The notes below the pieces were generated by a model. The model was not told the origin of the DNA and searched no databases. It saw only the letters and a list, made by a program, of their open reading frames with translations. A DNA stretch of 64,000 bases. Source: an uncultured Pelagibacteraceae bacterium (lineage in GTDB: Bacteria > Pseudomonadota > Alphaproteobacteria > Pelagibacterales > Pelagibacteraceae). Made by a program: the position numbers and the translations under genes. Each line of letters opens with the position of its first letter. Within the stretch, counting starts at the first letter, position 1. Of this stretch, positions 55,314-64,000 are shown one piece after another. The stretch spans positions 1 through 64,000 of the forward strand of contig CACOYX010000004.1 in the NCBI GenBank assembly GCA_902631535.1, written 5' to 3'.

Positions 55314-57881
55314 TTAAACATTCCCGTGACAATGTTTAAATTTTTTTCCAGAGCCACATGGACACTTTTCATTTCGGCCAACTTTTTTTTCTAATTTATT
55401 CTCTTTTATTTCTTCCTTTTTATAATTTTCATCTTTTTCTTCTCTTGATACTACTATATTAAGATTTAGAAGAAATTTTATTAAATCATTTTTTATCTTT
55501 GATAATAAACCCTCAAATAAAACAAACGCTTCTTTTTTAAACTCGGACAACGGGTCTTTCTGTCCGTATTGTCTTAACCCGATAACCTGCCTTAATTGTT
55601 CTAAGTATTGCAGGTGTGATCGCCATGAAAAATCAATTATCTGTAAAAATATTTTTTTTTCTAGACTATTATTATGATTTTCACCTAAAATTTTTATTCT
55701 TGAATTTTTCTTTTCCGAATACAGAATTTGTACTTTTTTGTTGAATTCAACTTCTTTAAGTTTTCCTAAGTCCAATATCTCATTATCACTTATAATATTT
55801 CCGGTAATGTTCTTTATTTCAGTAATATAGCTTTTTTCATCTTCAGATTTTTGAAAATTTTCTCTTACCGAATTTAAATTAATTAGTATTTCATCAAAAA
55901 AATCTCTCAAAATTTCATTTATATTATTCGCTTTTAAAATTTTTAATCTTTGTGAGAATATGACCTGTCTTTGGTCATTCATCACATCATCAAATTTAAT
56001 CAATGTTTTTCTGATATCAAAGTTTCTACTTTCAACTTTTTTTTGCGCTCTTTCCATAGCCTTATTTATCCAAGGATGATCGATTGACTCATTTTCTTTT
56101 AAACCGAGTTTTTGTAGCATTCCATCTATGGAGTCACCTCCAAAAATTCTCATTAATTCATCTTGTAAGCTAATAAAAAAAATTGTGCATCCAGGGTCTC
56201 CTTGTCTTCCAGCTCTACCTCTTAACTGATTATCTATTCTTCTACTTTCATGTCGCTCTGTTCCTATAATTGATAATCCTCCAAGTTTTTTTACTTTTTT
56301 TTCATTTTCTTTTACAAGAGTTTCATTTTCTTTTTTACCATCGAAAATAAAATCTTTGTTTCCCCCCAATTTTATATCAGTACCGCGACCGGCCATATTT
56401 GTTGCAATTGTTACAGCTCCAACTTTTCCTGCTTCTGCAATAATTCTTGCTTCCTTCTCATGTTGTTTTGCATTAAGCACATTGTGCTTAATTTTTTTTG
56501 AATTCAAATAATTTGAAATTTTTTCTGACTTTTCTATACTTGTTGTACCAACCAATACGGGTTGGCCCTTCTTATTACATTCAATTATTTTATTAGTTAT
56601 TGCATGGTACTTTTCTTTTTCAGTTCTAAAAATTTGATCATTAAAATCTTTTCGTAGCATTTTTTTATTTGTAGGAATAGAGACCGTATTTAATTTATAT
56701 ATATCGAAAAATTCCTCAGCTTCTGTCATAGCAGTCCCAGTCATTCCAGCTAACTTTTTATATAATCTAAAATAATTTTGATAAGTGATGGAGGCTAATG
56801 TTTGATTTTCTTCTTCAACTTTTACATTTTCCTTAGCTTCAATAGCTTGATGCAATCCATCTGAAAATCTTCTACCATCAAGAACTCTTCCAGTAAATTC
56901 ATCTATTATTTGAACCTTACCATCTCTAACAATATAGTCTGTATCTTTCCTAAATAGTAAATTTGCTTTCAGCGCTTGATTAACATGGTGAACTAGATCC
57001 AAGTTTGCAGGGTCGTAAAAATTATTATTTTTAAGAATATTTTTTTGTGTTGCAAGTTTTTCAATTTTATCGATACCTAAATCAGTAAGAATTACATTTT
57101 TATTTTTTTCATCTAATTCAAAGTCATTTTTTGTCAAAAATTTGATAAATTCATTAGATGTTTTATAAAGTGTAGTTTTATCTTCTAGTTTCCCCGATAT
57201 TATCAATGGAGTTCTAGACTCGTCAATTAGAATGCTGTCAACTTCATCGACAATACAAAAGTTATGACCGCGTTGAACCATTTCATCAAGTTCATATTTC
57301 ATATTATCTCTTAAATAATCGAAGCCTAACTCATTATTAGTGGCATAGGTAATATCCATGTTATAGTTTTTTTTTCTCTCAATATCATTTATGTCATTAG
57401 TAATACATCCAGTGGAAATTCCTAAATAGTTAAAAACTTTACCCATCCACTCAGAATCTCTTTTCGCAAGATAATCATTAACAGTAACTATATGGACACC
57501 TCTTCCTGTTAATGAGTTTAAATAAGCGGGTAGAGTTGAAACTAAAGTTTTACCTTCACCAGTTTTCATTTCTGCAATCTTACCCTTATGCAATATTAGT
57601 CCACCGGCTAATTGAACGTCATAATGCCTTTCTCCCAAAGCTCTTTTTGCGGCTTCTCTTACTAAGGCAAAACTCTCAGGTACGATTTCGTCTAAATTAA
57701 ATGCTCCATTTTGAGCATTTTTTTTAAAATTAAATGTTTTTTCTTTAAAATCAGCCTCAGTTAAAGACTTAATAGTGTTTTCTTTATTATTGATAGCCTC
57801 AATAATATTTTGAATTTTGTCCAATTCTTGTTGATTAGAGCTTTTAAATATTTTACTTAAAGTTCTTGTAAACAAATTCAT
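55314..57881 (-). CDS. secA: Protein translocase ATPase SecA
   Basis: 855 aa motor of the Sec export system. Walker A is in MKTGEGKTLVSTLPAYL, Walker B in CIVDEVDSILIDESRTPL, and motif VI-like QLRGRAGRQGDPG is present. The C-terminal zinc tail CPCGSGKKFKHCHG (Cys840, Cys842, Cys851, His852) binds SecB and lipid. Complete. It ends 2 bases from the convergent photolyase and is divergent from argJ. Confidence 0.98.
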   Translation of the reverse strand: MNLFTRTLSKIFKSSNQQELDKIQNIIEAINNKENTIKSLTEADFKEKTFNFKKNAQNGAFNLDEIVPESFALVREAAKRALGERHYDVQLAGGLILHKGKIAEMKTGEGKTLVSTLPAYLNSLTGRGVHIVTVNDYLAKRDSEWMGKVFNYLGISTGCITNDINDIERKKNYNMDITYATNNELGFDYLRDNMKYELDEMVQRGHNFCIVDEVDSILIDESRTPLIISGKLEDKTTLYKTSNEFIKFLTKNDFELDEKNKNVILTDLGIDKIEKLATQKNILKNNNFYDPANLDLVHHVNQALKANLLFRKDTDYIVRDGKVQIIDEFTGRVLDGRRFSDGLHQAIEAKENVKVEEENQTLASITYQNYFRLYKKLAGMTGTAMTEAEEFFDIYKLNTVSIPTNKKMLRKDFNDQIFRTEKEKYHAITNKIIECNKKGQPVLVGTTSIEKSEKISNYLNSKKIKHNVLNAKQHEKEARIIAEAGKVGAVTIATNMAGRGTDIKLGGNKDFIFDGKKENETLVKENEKKVKKLGGLSIIGTERHESRRIDNQLRGRAGRQGDPGCTIFFISLQDELMRIFGGDSIDGMLQKLGLKENESIDHPWINKAMERAQKKVESRNFDIRKTLIKFDDVMNDQRQVIFSQRLKILKANNINEILRDFFDEILINLNSVRENFQKSEDEKSYITEIKNITGNIISDNEILDLGKLKEVEFNKKVQILYSEKKNSRIKILGENHNNSLEKKIFLQIIDFSWRSHLQYLEQLRQVIGLRQYGQKDPLSEFKKEAFVLFEGLLSKIKNDLIKFLLNLNIVVSREEKDENYKKEEIKENKLEKKVGRNEKCPCGSGKKFKHCHGNV

Positions 57882-57925
57882 TATACATCTATATATGTAC
57901 TATTAATTGAAATTAAACAGTAATA

Positions 57926-59230
57926 ATGACAATAAACATTAAAAATTTCTTAAACGATAAAACAAAATTATCTAAAATGGGTGAGTTTCAAAGCCTTAAG
58001 CAAATAGAGGGCTTAGAAATGGCGTCTATTTCTGCAGATTTATATAAAGACGGAAGAGATGATTTAGCATTATTTTATTTTACTAAAGGAGCAAATTACG
58101 CGACTTTGACAACAACTAATAGTGTTACATCTGAGTTCATACCATGGAACAATAATTCTCATAAAAAAATAATAAAAGGATTACTTGTTAATACAAAAAA
58201 TGCCAATACCTTTACTGGAAAGCAAGGAAAAGAAAGTATTGATACACTAGCAAAAAACTTATCTAGAATTTTAACTATTAAAGAGTCTAAAAATCAAAAA
58301 GGCACAAGTGAAACAGTAAAGATTAAAGATTTAATATTTGCATCTACAGGCGTGATAGGAGAGGAGTTCCCAGTTGAGCAAATTAGAGAACGTCTTCCAG
58401 ATTTAGTAGATAGACTTAGAACCGAACATAACAAAATGTATTGGATAAAAATGGCCTCGGCAATTATGACAACTGATACTAAACCAAAATTAGCGTATGA
58501 AGAAATAATTGTTGGAGATGAACTAGTAAAAATTTGCGGTGTTGCAAAAGGATCTGGAATGATAGCACCTAATCTAGCAACAATGTTATCATTTATTTTT
58601 ACCAATGCAGATATAAATTCAAACTTATTGAAAACACTTTTAAAAAGAGCCGTAGCCAATTCATTTAATGCAATAACAGTTGATAGCGATCAATCCACAA
58701 ACGATATGGTTTCTATTTTTTCTACAAGAGCTATAAAAATTGGTCAAAATATATCATTAAACGATAAGTCAGTTCAAAAGTTTGAAATAGCATTAAAAAA
58801 GCTTTGTTTGAATTTGGCCAAACAAATTGTTGTAGATGGTGAAGGAGCAAAAAAATTTGTTACTATTAACGTAATTAACGCAAAGTCTTTGGGCAGTGCG
58901 AAAAATGTTGCTTTTTCAATTGCCAATTCTCCGCTGGTAAAAACAGCAGTAGCTGGTGAAGATCCTAATTGGGGTAGGATTGCTATGGGTATAGGTAAAT
59001 CAGGAGAGATTATTGATCAAAAAAAATTGAAAATAAAAATAGGAAATTTTATAGTTGCTGAAAACGGTAAAATATCTGAGTCATATGATGAGAAAAAATT
59101 AAAAGAATACATGCAGTGGGGCTCAATTGAAATCGAAATAAATTTGAAACTTGGTAATGATGCATTTAAATGTTATACTTGTGATTTTACACATGACTAC
59201 ATAGATATAAATGCAGATTATAGAAATTAA
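57926..59230 (+). CDS. argJ: Bifunctional ornithine acetyltransferase / N-acetylglutamate synthase
   Basis: 434 aa. ArgJ recycles the acetyl group in arginine synthesis. The self-cleavage site is KGSGMIAPNLATML with nucleophile Thr219, giving alpha and beta chains. STGVIGEEFP and AGEDPNWGRIAMGIG are conserved. Works in the same pathway as argB at 43717-44586. Followed directly by the DUF1178 gene. Confidence 0.96.
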   Translation: MTINIKNFLNDKTKLSKMGEFQSLKQIEGLEMASISADLYKDGRDDLALFYFTKGANYATLTTTNSVTSEFIPWNNNSHKKIIKGLLVNTKNANTFTGKQGKESIDTLAKNLSRILTIKESKNQKGTSETVKIKDLIFASTGVIGEEFPVEQIRERLPDLVDRLRTEHNKMYWIKMASAIMTTDTKPKLAYEEIIVGDELVKICGVAKGSGMIAPNLATMLSFIFTNADINSNLLKTLLKRAVANSFNAITVDSDQSTNDMVSIFSTRAIKIGQNISLNDKSVQKFEIALKKLCLNLAKQIVVDGEGAKKFVTINVINAKSLGSAKNVAFSIANSPLVKTAVAGEDPNWGRIAMGIGKSGEIIDQKKLKIKIGNFIVAENGKISESYDEKKLKEYMQWGSIEIEINLKLGNDAFKCYTCDFTHDYIDINADYRN

Positions 59231-59656
59231 ATGATTAAATACAATTTAAAATGTCAAAACGAACATGAGTTTGAAAGTTGGTTCTCTAATTCAAAAGAGT
59301 TTGATAAATTGAATAAAAAAAACTTGCTTGATTGCATTTATTGCTCCTCAAAAAAAATTTCTAAATCTATCATGGCCCCTATGATTTCAAATTCAAAAAA
59401 TAAAAGCGATCATCAAATAGAAATAACTGATAATACAGTTAAACATCAGAAACAAAATCTTTTAGAACTTAGAAATTTTATTGAAAAAAATTTTGACTAT
59501 GTTGGTAAAGATTTTAGTAAAAAGGTAAGAGAGGTTTATTACGATAAAAAAAACAAAAAAGCTATTTACGGAACAACAACTTCTAAAGAGAGAGAAGAGC
59601 TAGCAGAAGAGGGTATAGACTTATTTTCGATACCTTGGGTAAATAAAGACAACTAA
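59231..59656 (+). CDS. DUF1178 family protein
   Basis: 141 aa. The N-terminal pattern MIKYNLKCQNEHEFESWF and a second cysteine pair CIYC near residue 37 suggest a small zinc-ribbon-like module, as seen in this alphaproteobacterial/betaproteobacterial family. The C-terminal GTTTSKEREELAEEGIDLFSIPW is also family-typical. Function unknown. No gap after argJ. The last 4 bases overlap the end of convergent ubiG. Confidence 0.9.
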   Translation: MIKYNLKCQNEHEFESWFSNSKEFDKLNKKNLLDCIYCSSKKISKSIMAPMISNSKNKSDHQIEITDNTVKHQKQNLLELRNFIEKNFDYVGKDFSKKVREVYYDKKNKKAIYGTTTSKEREELAEEGIDLFSIPWVNKDN

Positions 59657-60381
59657 TCTTTAAGACTACATATAATGTAGTTTACTGATAAATCATTTGA
59701 TTTTTTCCACTTATTTAAAAATGGATTAAAATTCAATCCCTTAATATCTAATGTAGAAAATTTTTCTTGAGAAAGAATTTGCTGAAGTTCCTCTGGTTTA
59801 ATAAATTTATTCCAGTCATGAGTTCCTATAGGAAGCCATCTTAAAACATATTCAGCACCTATTATTGCTTTTACGTATGAAATTAATGATCGGTTTAAAG
59901 TGGCAGTAAACATTAACCCATTCTTCTTCAACAGTTTATAACATGATTTAATGTATAAATTTACATTGTCTACGTGTTCAACAATTTCAAGATTTAAAAT
60001 TATATCAAACTTTTCTGCGTCACTTAAATTTTCTGGAGATTTATTTAGATAATTTATTTTAAGCCCACTTTTTTTGGAATGTAATTTTGCAACCTTAATA
60101 TTTTTATCAGAGGCATCTATCCCTGTCACATTTGCTCCAAGCCTAGCCATTGGCTCACTTATAAGGCCACCACCACACCCAATATCTAAAATATTTAATC
60201 CTTTTAAAAAATCATCTTCTTTTTTTTCTATTTTGAAATATTTTTTTATATTTCCAGTTATGTACTCAATTCTAATAGGATTAAACATATGCAACGGTTT
60301 AAATTTTCCGTTTACATCCCACCATTCATCAGCTAGACTTGAAAACTTTTGAATTTCTTCTTTATTTATAGTAGTACTCAT
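59653..60381 (-). CDS. ubiG: Ubiquinone biosynthesis O-methyltransferase
   Basis: 242 aa class I SAM methyltransferase for both O-methylations of ubiquinone. Typical N-terminus (FSSLADEWWDVNGKFKPLHMFNP), SAM motif ILDIGCGGGLISEPMARLGA, and the post-II motif LNLEIVEHV. C-terminal GTHDWNKFIKPEEL is also conserved. Divergent from lysC across 58 bases. Confidence 0.95.
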   Translation of the reverse strand: MSTTINKEEIQKFSSLADEWWDVNGKFKPLHMFNPIRIEYITGNIKKYFKIEKKEDDFLKGLNILDIGCGGGLISEPMARLGANVTGIDASDKNIKVAKLHSKKSGLKINYLNKSPENLSDAEKFDIILNLEIVEHVDNVNLYIKSCYKLLKKNGLMFTATLNRSLISYVKAIIGAEYVLRWLPIGTHDWNKFIKPEELQQILSQEKFSTLDIKGLNFNPFLNKWKKSNDLSVNYIICSLKD

Positions 60382-60439
60382 TTTGTAAATATTTTTAAAT
60401 TAACATAAATATCTATATTTTATTATATTACATTCTTAA

Positions 60440-61651
60440 ATGGTTAAAAAAGTATTAAAGTTTGGCGGGACGTCTGTTGGCACAACCGAAAGGATCCAGC
60501 ACGTTGCAAATATTATTAAAAAAGAGCAATCTTCAGGAAATAAAGTAATAGCTGTTGTTTCAGCAATGGCAGGAAAAACAAACGAACTGATTGAACTCTC
60601 AACCAAAATTTCTGATAATTTCGATAAAAGAGAGCTTGATGTTCTTTTATCATCCGGCGAACAGGTTACTTGCGCGCTGTTATCTGCAGCATTAATTAGA
60701 TTGAACGTTAAGGCAAAATCTTGGTTAAATTGGCAAATACCTATACTTACAGATGGTGAGCATTCTAATGCAAGAATAATAAATATGAATATAGAAAAAA
60801 TTAACAATTTTTTGGATGATAGAGGTGTAGCAATCATACCTGGTTTTCAAGGTATTTCCAAAAATGGTGACATTACCACAATTGGTAGGGGAGGATCTGA
60901 CGCTACTGCGGTCGCAGTTGCTAAAATGTTTAATGCTGACACTTGTGAAATTTACACAGATGTAGATGGTGTTTATTCCACAGATCCCAATAAAATTCCG
61001 GTTGCAAAAAAAATTGACAAGATTTCTTATGATGAGATGTTAGAATTATCCTCTTTAGGAGCTAAAGTTATGCAATCATCAGCGGTGCAAACAGCAATGA
61101 TGTATGATATACCACTTGAAGTAAGATCAACTTTTAGTGATAGAAAAGGTACCAAAATTTTTAGTCACGAAAATATTGACTATACTAAAAGTGTTACTGG
61201 GGTAGCATATTCAAAAGATGACGCGAAGATAACGATTATCGGTGTAGAAGATAGACCAGGTGTTGCCGCAAATATATTTGAACCATTGAGCAAGAGTCAA
61301 ATAAATGTTGATATGGTAATTCAAAATATTTCCTCTGATCAGAAAACTACAGATATTACATTTACAGTAAAAAGAGCTGATGTATTAAAAACGAAACAGA
61401 TTCTCAATAAGAATAATAAAATAAATTATAAAAATATAATTCAAAAAGAAAATGTAGCAAAAATTTCAATTGTTGGTGCAGGGATGGTGTCAACACCAGG
61501 GGTTACATACAGAATGTTTAGAGCTTTATCTGATGAAAATATAAATATTTTAGCTATATCTACCTCAGAGATAAAGCTTTCTGTAATTATAGATGAAGAA
61601 AATACCTTAAAAGCTATAAAAAAATTGCATACAATTTTTGATCTTGATTAA
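60440..61651 (+). CDS. lysC: Aspartate kinase
   Basis: 403 aa, first step of the lysine/threonine/methionine branch. The kinase domain has [13 protein letters not shown] at the N-terminus, [25 protein letters not shown] (in part) and [11 protein letters not shown]. Two C-terminal ACT domains (from about residue 265, [20 protein letters not shown], in part) imply feedback control by lysine or threonine. Serves the same pathway as dapD and dapE here. Confidence 0.96.
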   Translation: MVKKVLKFGGTSVGTTERIQHVANIIKKEQSSGNKVIAVVSAMAGKTNELIELSTKISDNFDKRELDVLLSSGEQVTCALLSAALIRLNVKAKSWLNWQIPILTDGEHSNARIINMNIEKINNFLDDRGVAIIPGFQGISKNGDITTIGRGGSDATAVAVAKMFNADTCEIYTDVDGVYSTDPNKIPVAKKIDKISYDEMLELSSLGAKVMQSSAVQTAMMYDIPLEVRSTFSDRKGTKIFSHENIDYTKSVTGVAYSKDDAKITIIGVEDRPGVAANIFEPLSKSQINVDMVIQNISSDQKTTDITFTVKRADVLKTKQILNKNNKINYKNIIQKENVAKISIVGAGMVSTPGVTYRMFRALSDENINILAISTSEIKLSVIIDEENTLKAIKKLHTIFDLD

Positions 61652-61652
61652 A

Positions 61653-62738
61653 ATGCAAATAAGACCTCACAGAATAATAAAAAGAAAACTTACCAAAAAA
61701 ATTAGCGTTGGTAATATTGATATTGGAGGAGATGCCCCGATCAGTGTTCAATCAATGACAAATACATTAACCACAGACGTTGAGGGTACAATTAATCAAA
61801 TCCGATCATTAGAAGAGGCGGGCGCAGATATTGTAAGAGTTTCTTGTCCAGATGAGGAGTCAACAAAGGCATTAAAACATATTGTAAAAAAGGTCTCAGT
61901 ACCAATTGTAGCTGATATTCATTTTCACTACAAGAGAGCTATAGAAGCTGCAGAAATGGGAGCAAGCTGTTTAAGGATAAATCCAGGAAATATTGGATCA
62001 AACAAAAGAATTCTTGAAGTTGTAAAAGCTGCAAAAAATAATAATTGTTCAATTCGGATAGGTGTCAATGCAGGATCTTTAGATAAAAAATTATTAGAAA
62101 AATATAAAGAACCTTGTCCAGAGGCACTAGTGGAGAGTGCTAAACACAATATAAAGATTCTTGAAGATAATGATTTTTTTAATTTTAAGATAAGCGTAAA
62201 ATCTTCAGATATATTTTTAACAGTTAAGGCTTATAAGCAATTATCAAATATTTGTGATTATCCCTTACATCTTGGAGTAACTGAAGCTGGAGGATTGTTT
62301 ACAGGAAGCATCAAATCCTCAATTGGCATAGGACAACTTTTAATGGAAGGCATAGGCGACACAATTAGAGTTTCACTATCATCTGATCCAGTTGATGAAG
62401 TTAAAGCTGGATTTGAAATTTTAAAATCTTTAGGAATTCGTTCAAGGGGTGTAAATATAATATCTTGTCCATCATGTGCTCGACAAGCTTTTCCAGTTAT
62501 TGAAACAGTTAAAATATTAGAAAAAAGATTAGCGCATATAAAAAAACCTATTAATCTTTCCATTATAGGCTGCGTAGTAAACGGTCCCGGGGAAGCCTCT
62601 CAAACAGAAATTGGTTTGACCGGCGGAGGCCAAGATAACAATCTTCTTTATTTATCTGGCATTCCTCATTCAAAAGTTCCAAGCTCAGAAATTATTAATA
62701 AAATAGTTCAATTAGTAGAAGAAAAAACTAAAGATTAA
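61653..62738 (+). CDS. ispG: 4-hydroxy-3-methylbut-2-enyl diphosphate synthase (GcpE)
   Basis: 361 aa from the ATG at 61653; a TTG 15 bases upstream would overlap lysC. A [4Fe-4S] enzyme of the MEP isoprenoid pathway. The TIM-barrel part has [17 protein letters not shown] and [10 protein letters not shown]. Cluster ligands are Cys272, Cys275 ([10 protein letters not shown]) and a third Cys near 307 ([13 protein letters not shown]). Begins one base after the lysC stop. Confidence 0.96.
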   Translation: MQIRPHRIIKRKLTKKISVGNIDIGGDAPISVQSMTNTLTTDVEGTINQIRSLEEAGADIVRVSCPDEESTKALKHIVKKVSVPIVADIHFHYKRAIEAAEMGASCLRINPGNIGSNKRILEVVKAAKNNNCSIRIGVNAGSLDKKLLEKYKEPCPEALVESAKHNIKILEDNDFFNFKISVKSSDIFLTVKAYKQLSNICDYPLHLGVTEAGGLFTGSIKSSIGIGQLLMEGIGDTIRVSLSSDPVDEVKAGFEILKSLGIRSRGVNIISCPSCARQAFPVIETVKILEKRLAHIKKPINLSIIGCVVNGPGEASQTEIGLTGGGQDNNLLYLSGIPHSKVPSSEIINKIVQLVEEKTKD

Positions 62739-62741
62739 ATT

Positions 62742-63818
62742 ATGGTCCCTATAGAAAAGGTTAAAGATATAATCAATAAGCATGATGCTTTAGAAAAAGA
62801 GCTAGCATCTGGAAATATAGATTCTAAATTATTTGCTAAAAAATCTAAAGAATATTCTAGTTTAGGAAATATTATTACAGTGGCAAGGGAATTTGTAAAT
62901 TTTGAAAGTGAAAAAAAAGATTTACTAAATATGGTTCAAGATAAATCAAATGATCAAGAAATAATAGATCTAGCGCAAAAAGATTTAAACGAACTTATAG
63001 AAAAAAAAGAAAAGTACGAAAATGAGCTAAAGGTATTTTTACTCCCAAAAGATGAAGATGATAATAAAAATGCTATAGTAGAAATAAGAGCTGGAACAGG
63101 TGGTCTGGAAGCATCACTTTTTTGCTCAGACTTGTTTAAGATGTATGAAAAAGTATGCTCCAAAAAAAAATGGAAATTAGAAATTATTAGCATCTCAAAA
63201 AGCGAGGCAGGAGGCTTTAAGGAAGTTATTTTCTTAGTGAATGGAGATGATATTTACTCTTATTTAAAGTATGAGTCAGGAGTTCATAGAGTCCAAAGAA
63301 TACCTGAGACAGAAACTCAAGGAAGAGTTCATACTTCAGCTGCTACTGTCGCAGTATTACCAGAGGCGGAGGATGTTGATATAGAAATTAAAGAGGCCGA
63401 TTTAAGAATTGACGTTTTCAGAGCTGGTGGTCCAGGGGGGCAATCAGTAAACACAACGGACAGTGCAGTGAGAATTACACATATTCCCAGTGGAGTTGTA
63501 GTGAGCCAACAAGATGAAAAATCACAACATAAAAACAAAGCTAAAGCTTTGAAAATTTTAAGGTCGAGAGTTTATGAAGCTGAAAAAAGAAAAAAAGATC
63601 AAGAAAGATCTAGCAATAGACGTAGCCAGATTGGTTCTGGAGATAGATCAGAGAGAATTAGAACATATAATTTTCCTCAAGGAAGAGTAACTGATCATCG
63701 GATAAATCTCACTTTACATAAACTAGATGAATTTTTAAGTGGAGAAATACATGAAGAAATAAATCAAGAATTGAGACTAAAAGAGCAAAATTTAAAACTT
63801 GAAAGCTTAAATTCATGA
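62742..63818 (+). CDS. prfA: Peptide chain release factor 1
   Basis: 358 aa. RF1 ends translation at UAA and UAG. The GGQ peptidyl-hydrolysis motif is in [18 protein letters not shown] near residue 232, preceded by [24 protein letters not shown], in part. The C-terminal [15 protein letters not shown] is typical. Its TGA overlaps the prmC start as ATGA; PrmC methylates the GGQ glutamine, so coupling is functional. Confidence 0.97.
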   Translation: MVPIEKVKDIINKHDALEKELASGNIDSKLFAKKSKEYSSLGNIITVAREFVNFESEKKDLLNMVQDKSNDQEIIDLAQKDLNELIEKKEKYENELKVFLLPKDEDDNKNAIVEIRAGTGGLEASLFCSDLFKMYEKVCSKKKWKLEIISISKSEAGGFKEVIFLVNGDDIYSYLKYESGVHRVQRIPETETQGRVHTSAATVAVLPEAEDVDIEIKEADLRIDVFRAGGPGGQSVNTTDSAVRITHIPSGVVVSQQDEKSQHKNKAKALKILRSRVYEAEKRKKDQERSSNRRSQIGSGDRSERIRTYNFPQGRVTDHRINLTLHKLDEFLSGEIHEEINQELRLKEQNLKLESLNS

Positions 63819-64000
63819 AGACATTAGAAATAATTAAAATGGGTTCAAAATTACTAAAAGATAAGAAAATACCATCATTTATATTAGACTCAGAAATTTT
63901 ATTATCAAAAACATTAAATCGACCAAGAGAAAAAATTTTAATTAATTTAGAGCAAAAAATTAATCAAAAAAATATTTTAGTATTTAAAGAGTATTTATTA
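63815..64000 (+). CDS. prmC: Release factor glutamine methyltransferase, 5' part
   Basis: The first 62 codons only; the gene runs off the right edge. [20 protein letters not shown] followed by [20 protein letters not shown] is the N-terminal helical domain that binds the release factor; the SAM domain is beyond the window. The ATGA overlap with prfA and the fixed prfA-prmC order support the call. Confidence 0.88.
   Translation, partial: MKTLEIIKMGSKLLKDKKIPSFILDSEILLSKTLNRPREKILINLEQKINQKNILVFKEYLL

Noticed and set aside
57889-57904. Near-palindrome in the secA/argJ spacer as an operator
   Set aside because: Arms of only five bases (TACAT/ATGTA) in an AT-rich 44-base gap; not distinguishable from chance.
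62258-62563. 101-aa minus-strand frame inside ispG
   Set aside because: Shadow of the cluster-binding half of IspG; no start signal or homology.
1-64000. CRISPR array, insertion sequence, prophage or integrase
   Set aside because: No regularly spaced repeats, transposase, integrase or phage structural genes were seen on reading both strands.

Overview
The window is a compact, very AT-rich bacterial chromosome segment. Its gene content points to an alphaproteobacterium, most likely the SAR11/Pelagibacterales group. Supporting signs are a class I lysyl-tRNA synthetase (LysK), CobS/CobT, DUF2948 between murA and hisD, DUF1178, strong Lys/Asn/Ile codon bias, and near-zero intergenic space with many 1-4 nt gene overlaps. 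The group assignment is inferred from gene content and style, not from a marker alignment. No insertion sequence, prophage, integrase or CRISPR array is visible, and no stretch over about 300 bases lacks a gene or RNA.

Layout. 1-7195: glutamate synthase (gltD end, gltB), an SDR-type oxidoreductase and an alpha/beta hydrolase. 7232-16805: a glycosyltransferase leading into a translation block (thrS, infC, rpmI, rplT, pheS, pheT, lepA). 16863-20156: a small surface-sugar cassette (nucleotide-sugar dehydrogenase, epimerase, glycosyltransferase). 20202-22994: tRNA-Ser(GGA) followed by the most accessory-looking stretch: a secreted autotransporter-like protein, an unusual leader with dyads, short ORFs and an intrinsic terminator, and two tandem paralogous two-helix membrane proteins. 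22995-26550 (minus): an NlpC/P60 peptidase, an AmpG-like permease and TrkH.

26644-33736: lysK, pyrD, rpmB, a VUT/YhhQ-type transporter, then cobT, cobS and a J-domain gene facing bolA. 33720-39496: aroB/aroK, a 59-aa membrane protein too short for usual ORF calling, a large secreted protein of unknown function, then def-fmt-truA. 39493-47008 (minus): a glycosyltransferase, a SET-domain protein, dapE, dapD, a HAD nucleotidase, argB, yidC, yidD, rnpA and rpmH. 47059-53858: a TVP38-type membrane protein, a DUF255 thioredoxin-fold protein, three tiny genes, dcd, murA, DUF2948, hisD, infA and tRNA-Phe. 53911-64000: photolyase, secA, argJ, DUF1178, ubiG, lysC, ispG, prfA and the start of prmC.

Most genes are housekeeping: nitrogen assimilation, translation, lysine/arginine/histidine/shikimate synthesis, envelope biogenesis and protein export. 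The points most worth a second look are the leader/attenuator-like region and paralogous small membrane proteins at 22183-22889, the autotransporter-like protein, the infA stop codon sharing a base with a structurally odd tRNA-Phe, the non-AUG starts of both infC and infA set directly against the preceding stop, CobS/CobT with a J-domain protein but no visible CobN, and a bacterial SET-domain protein.
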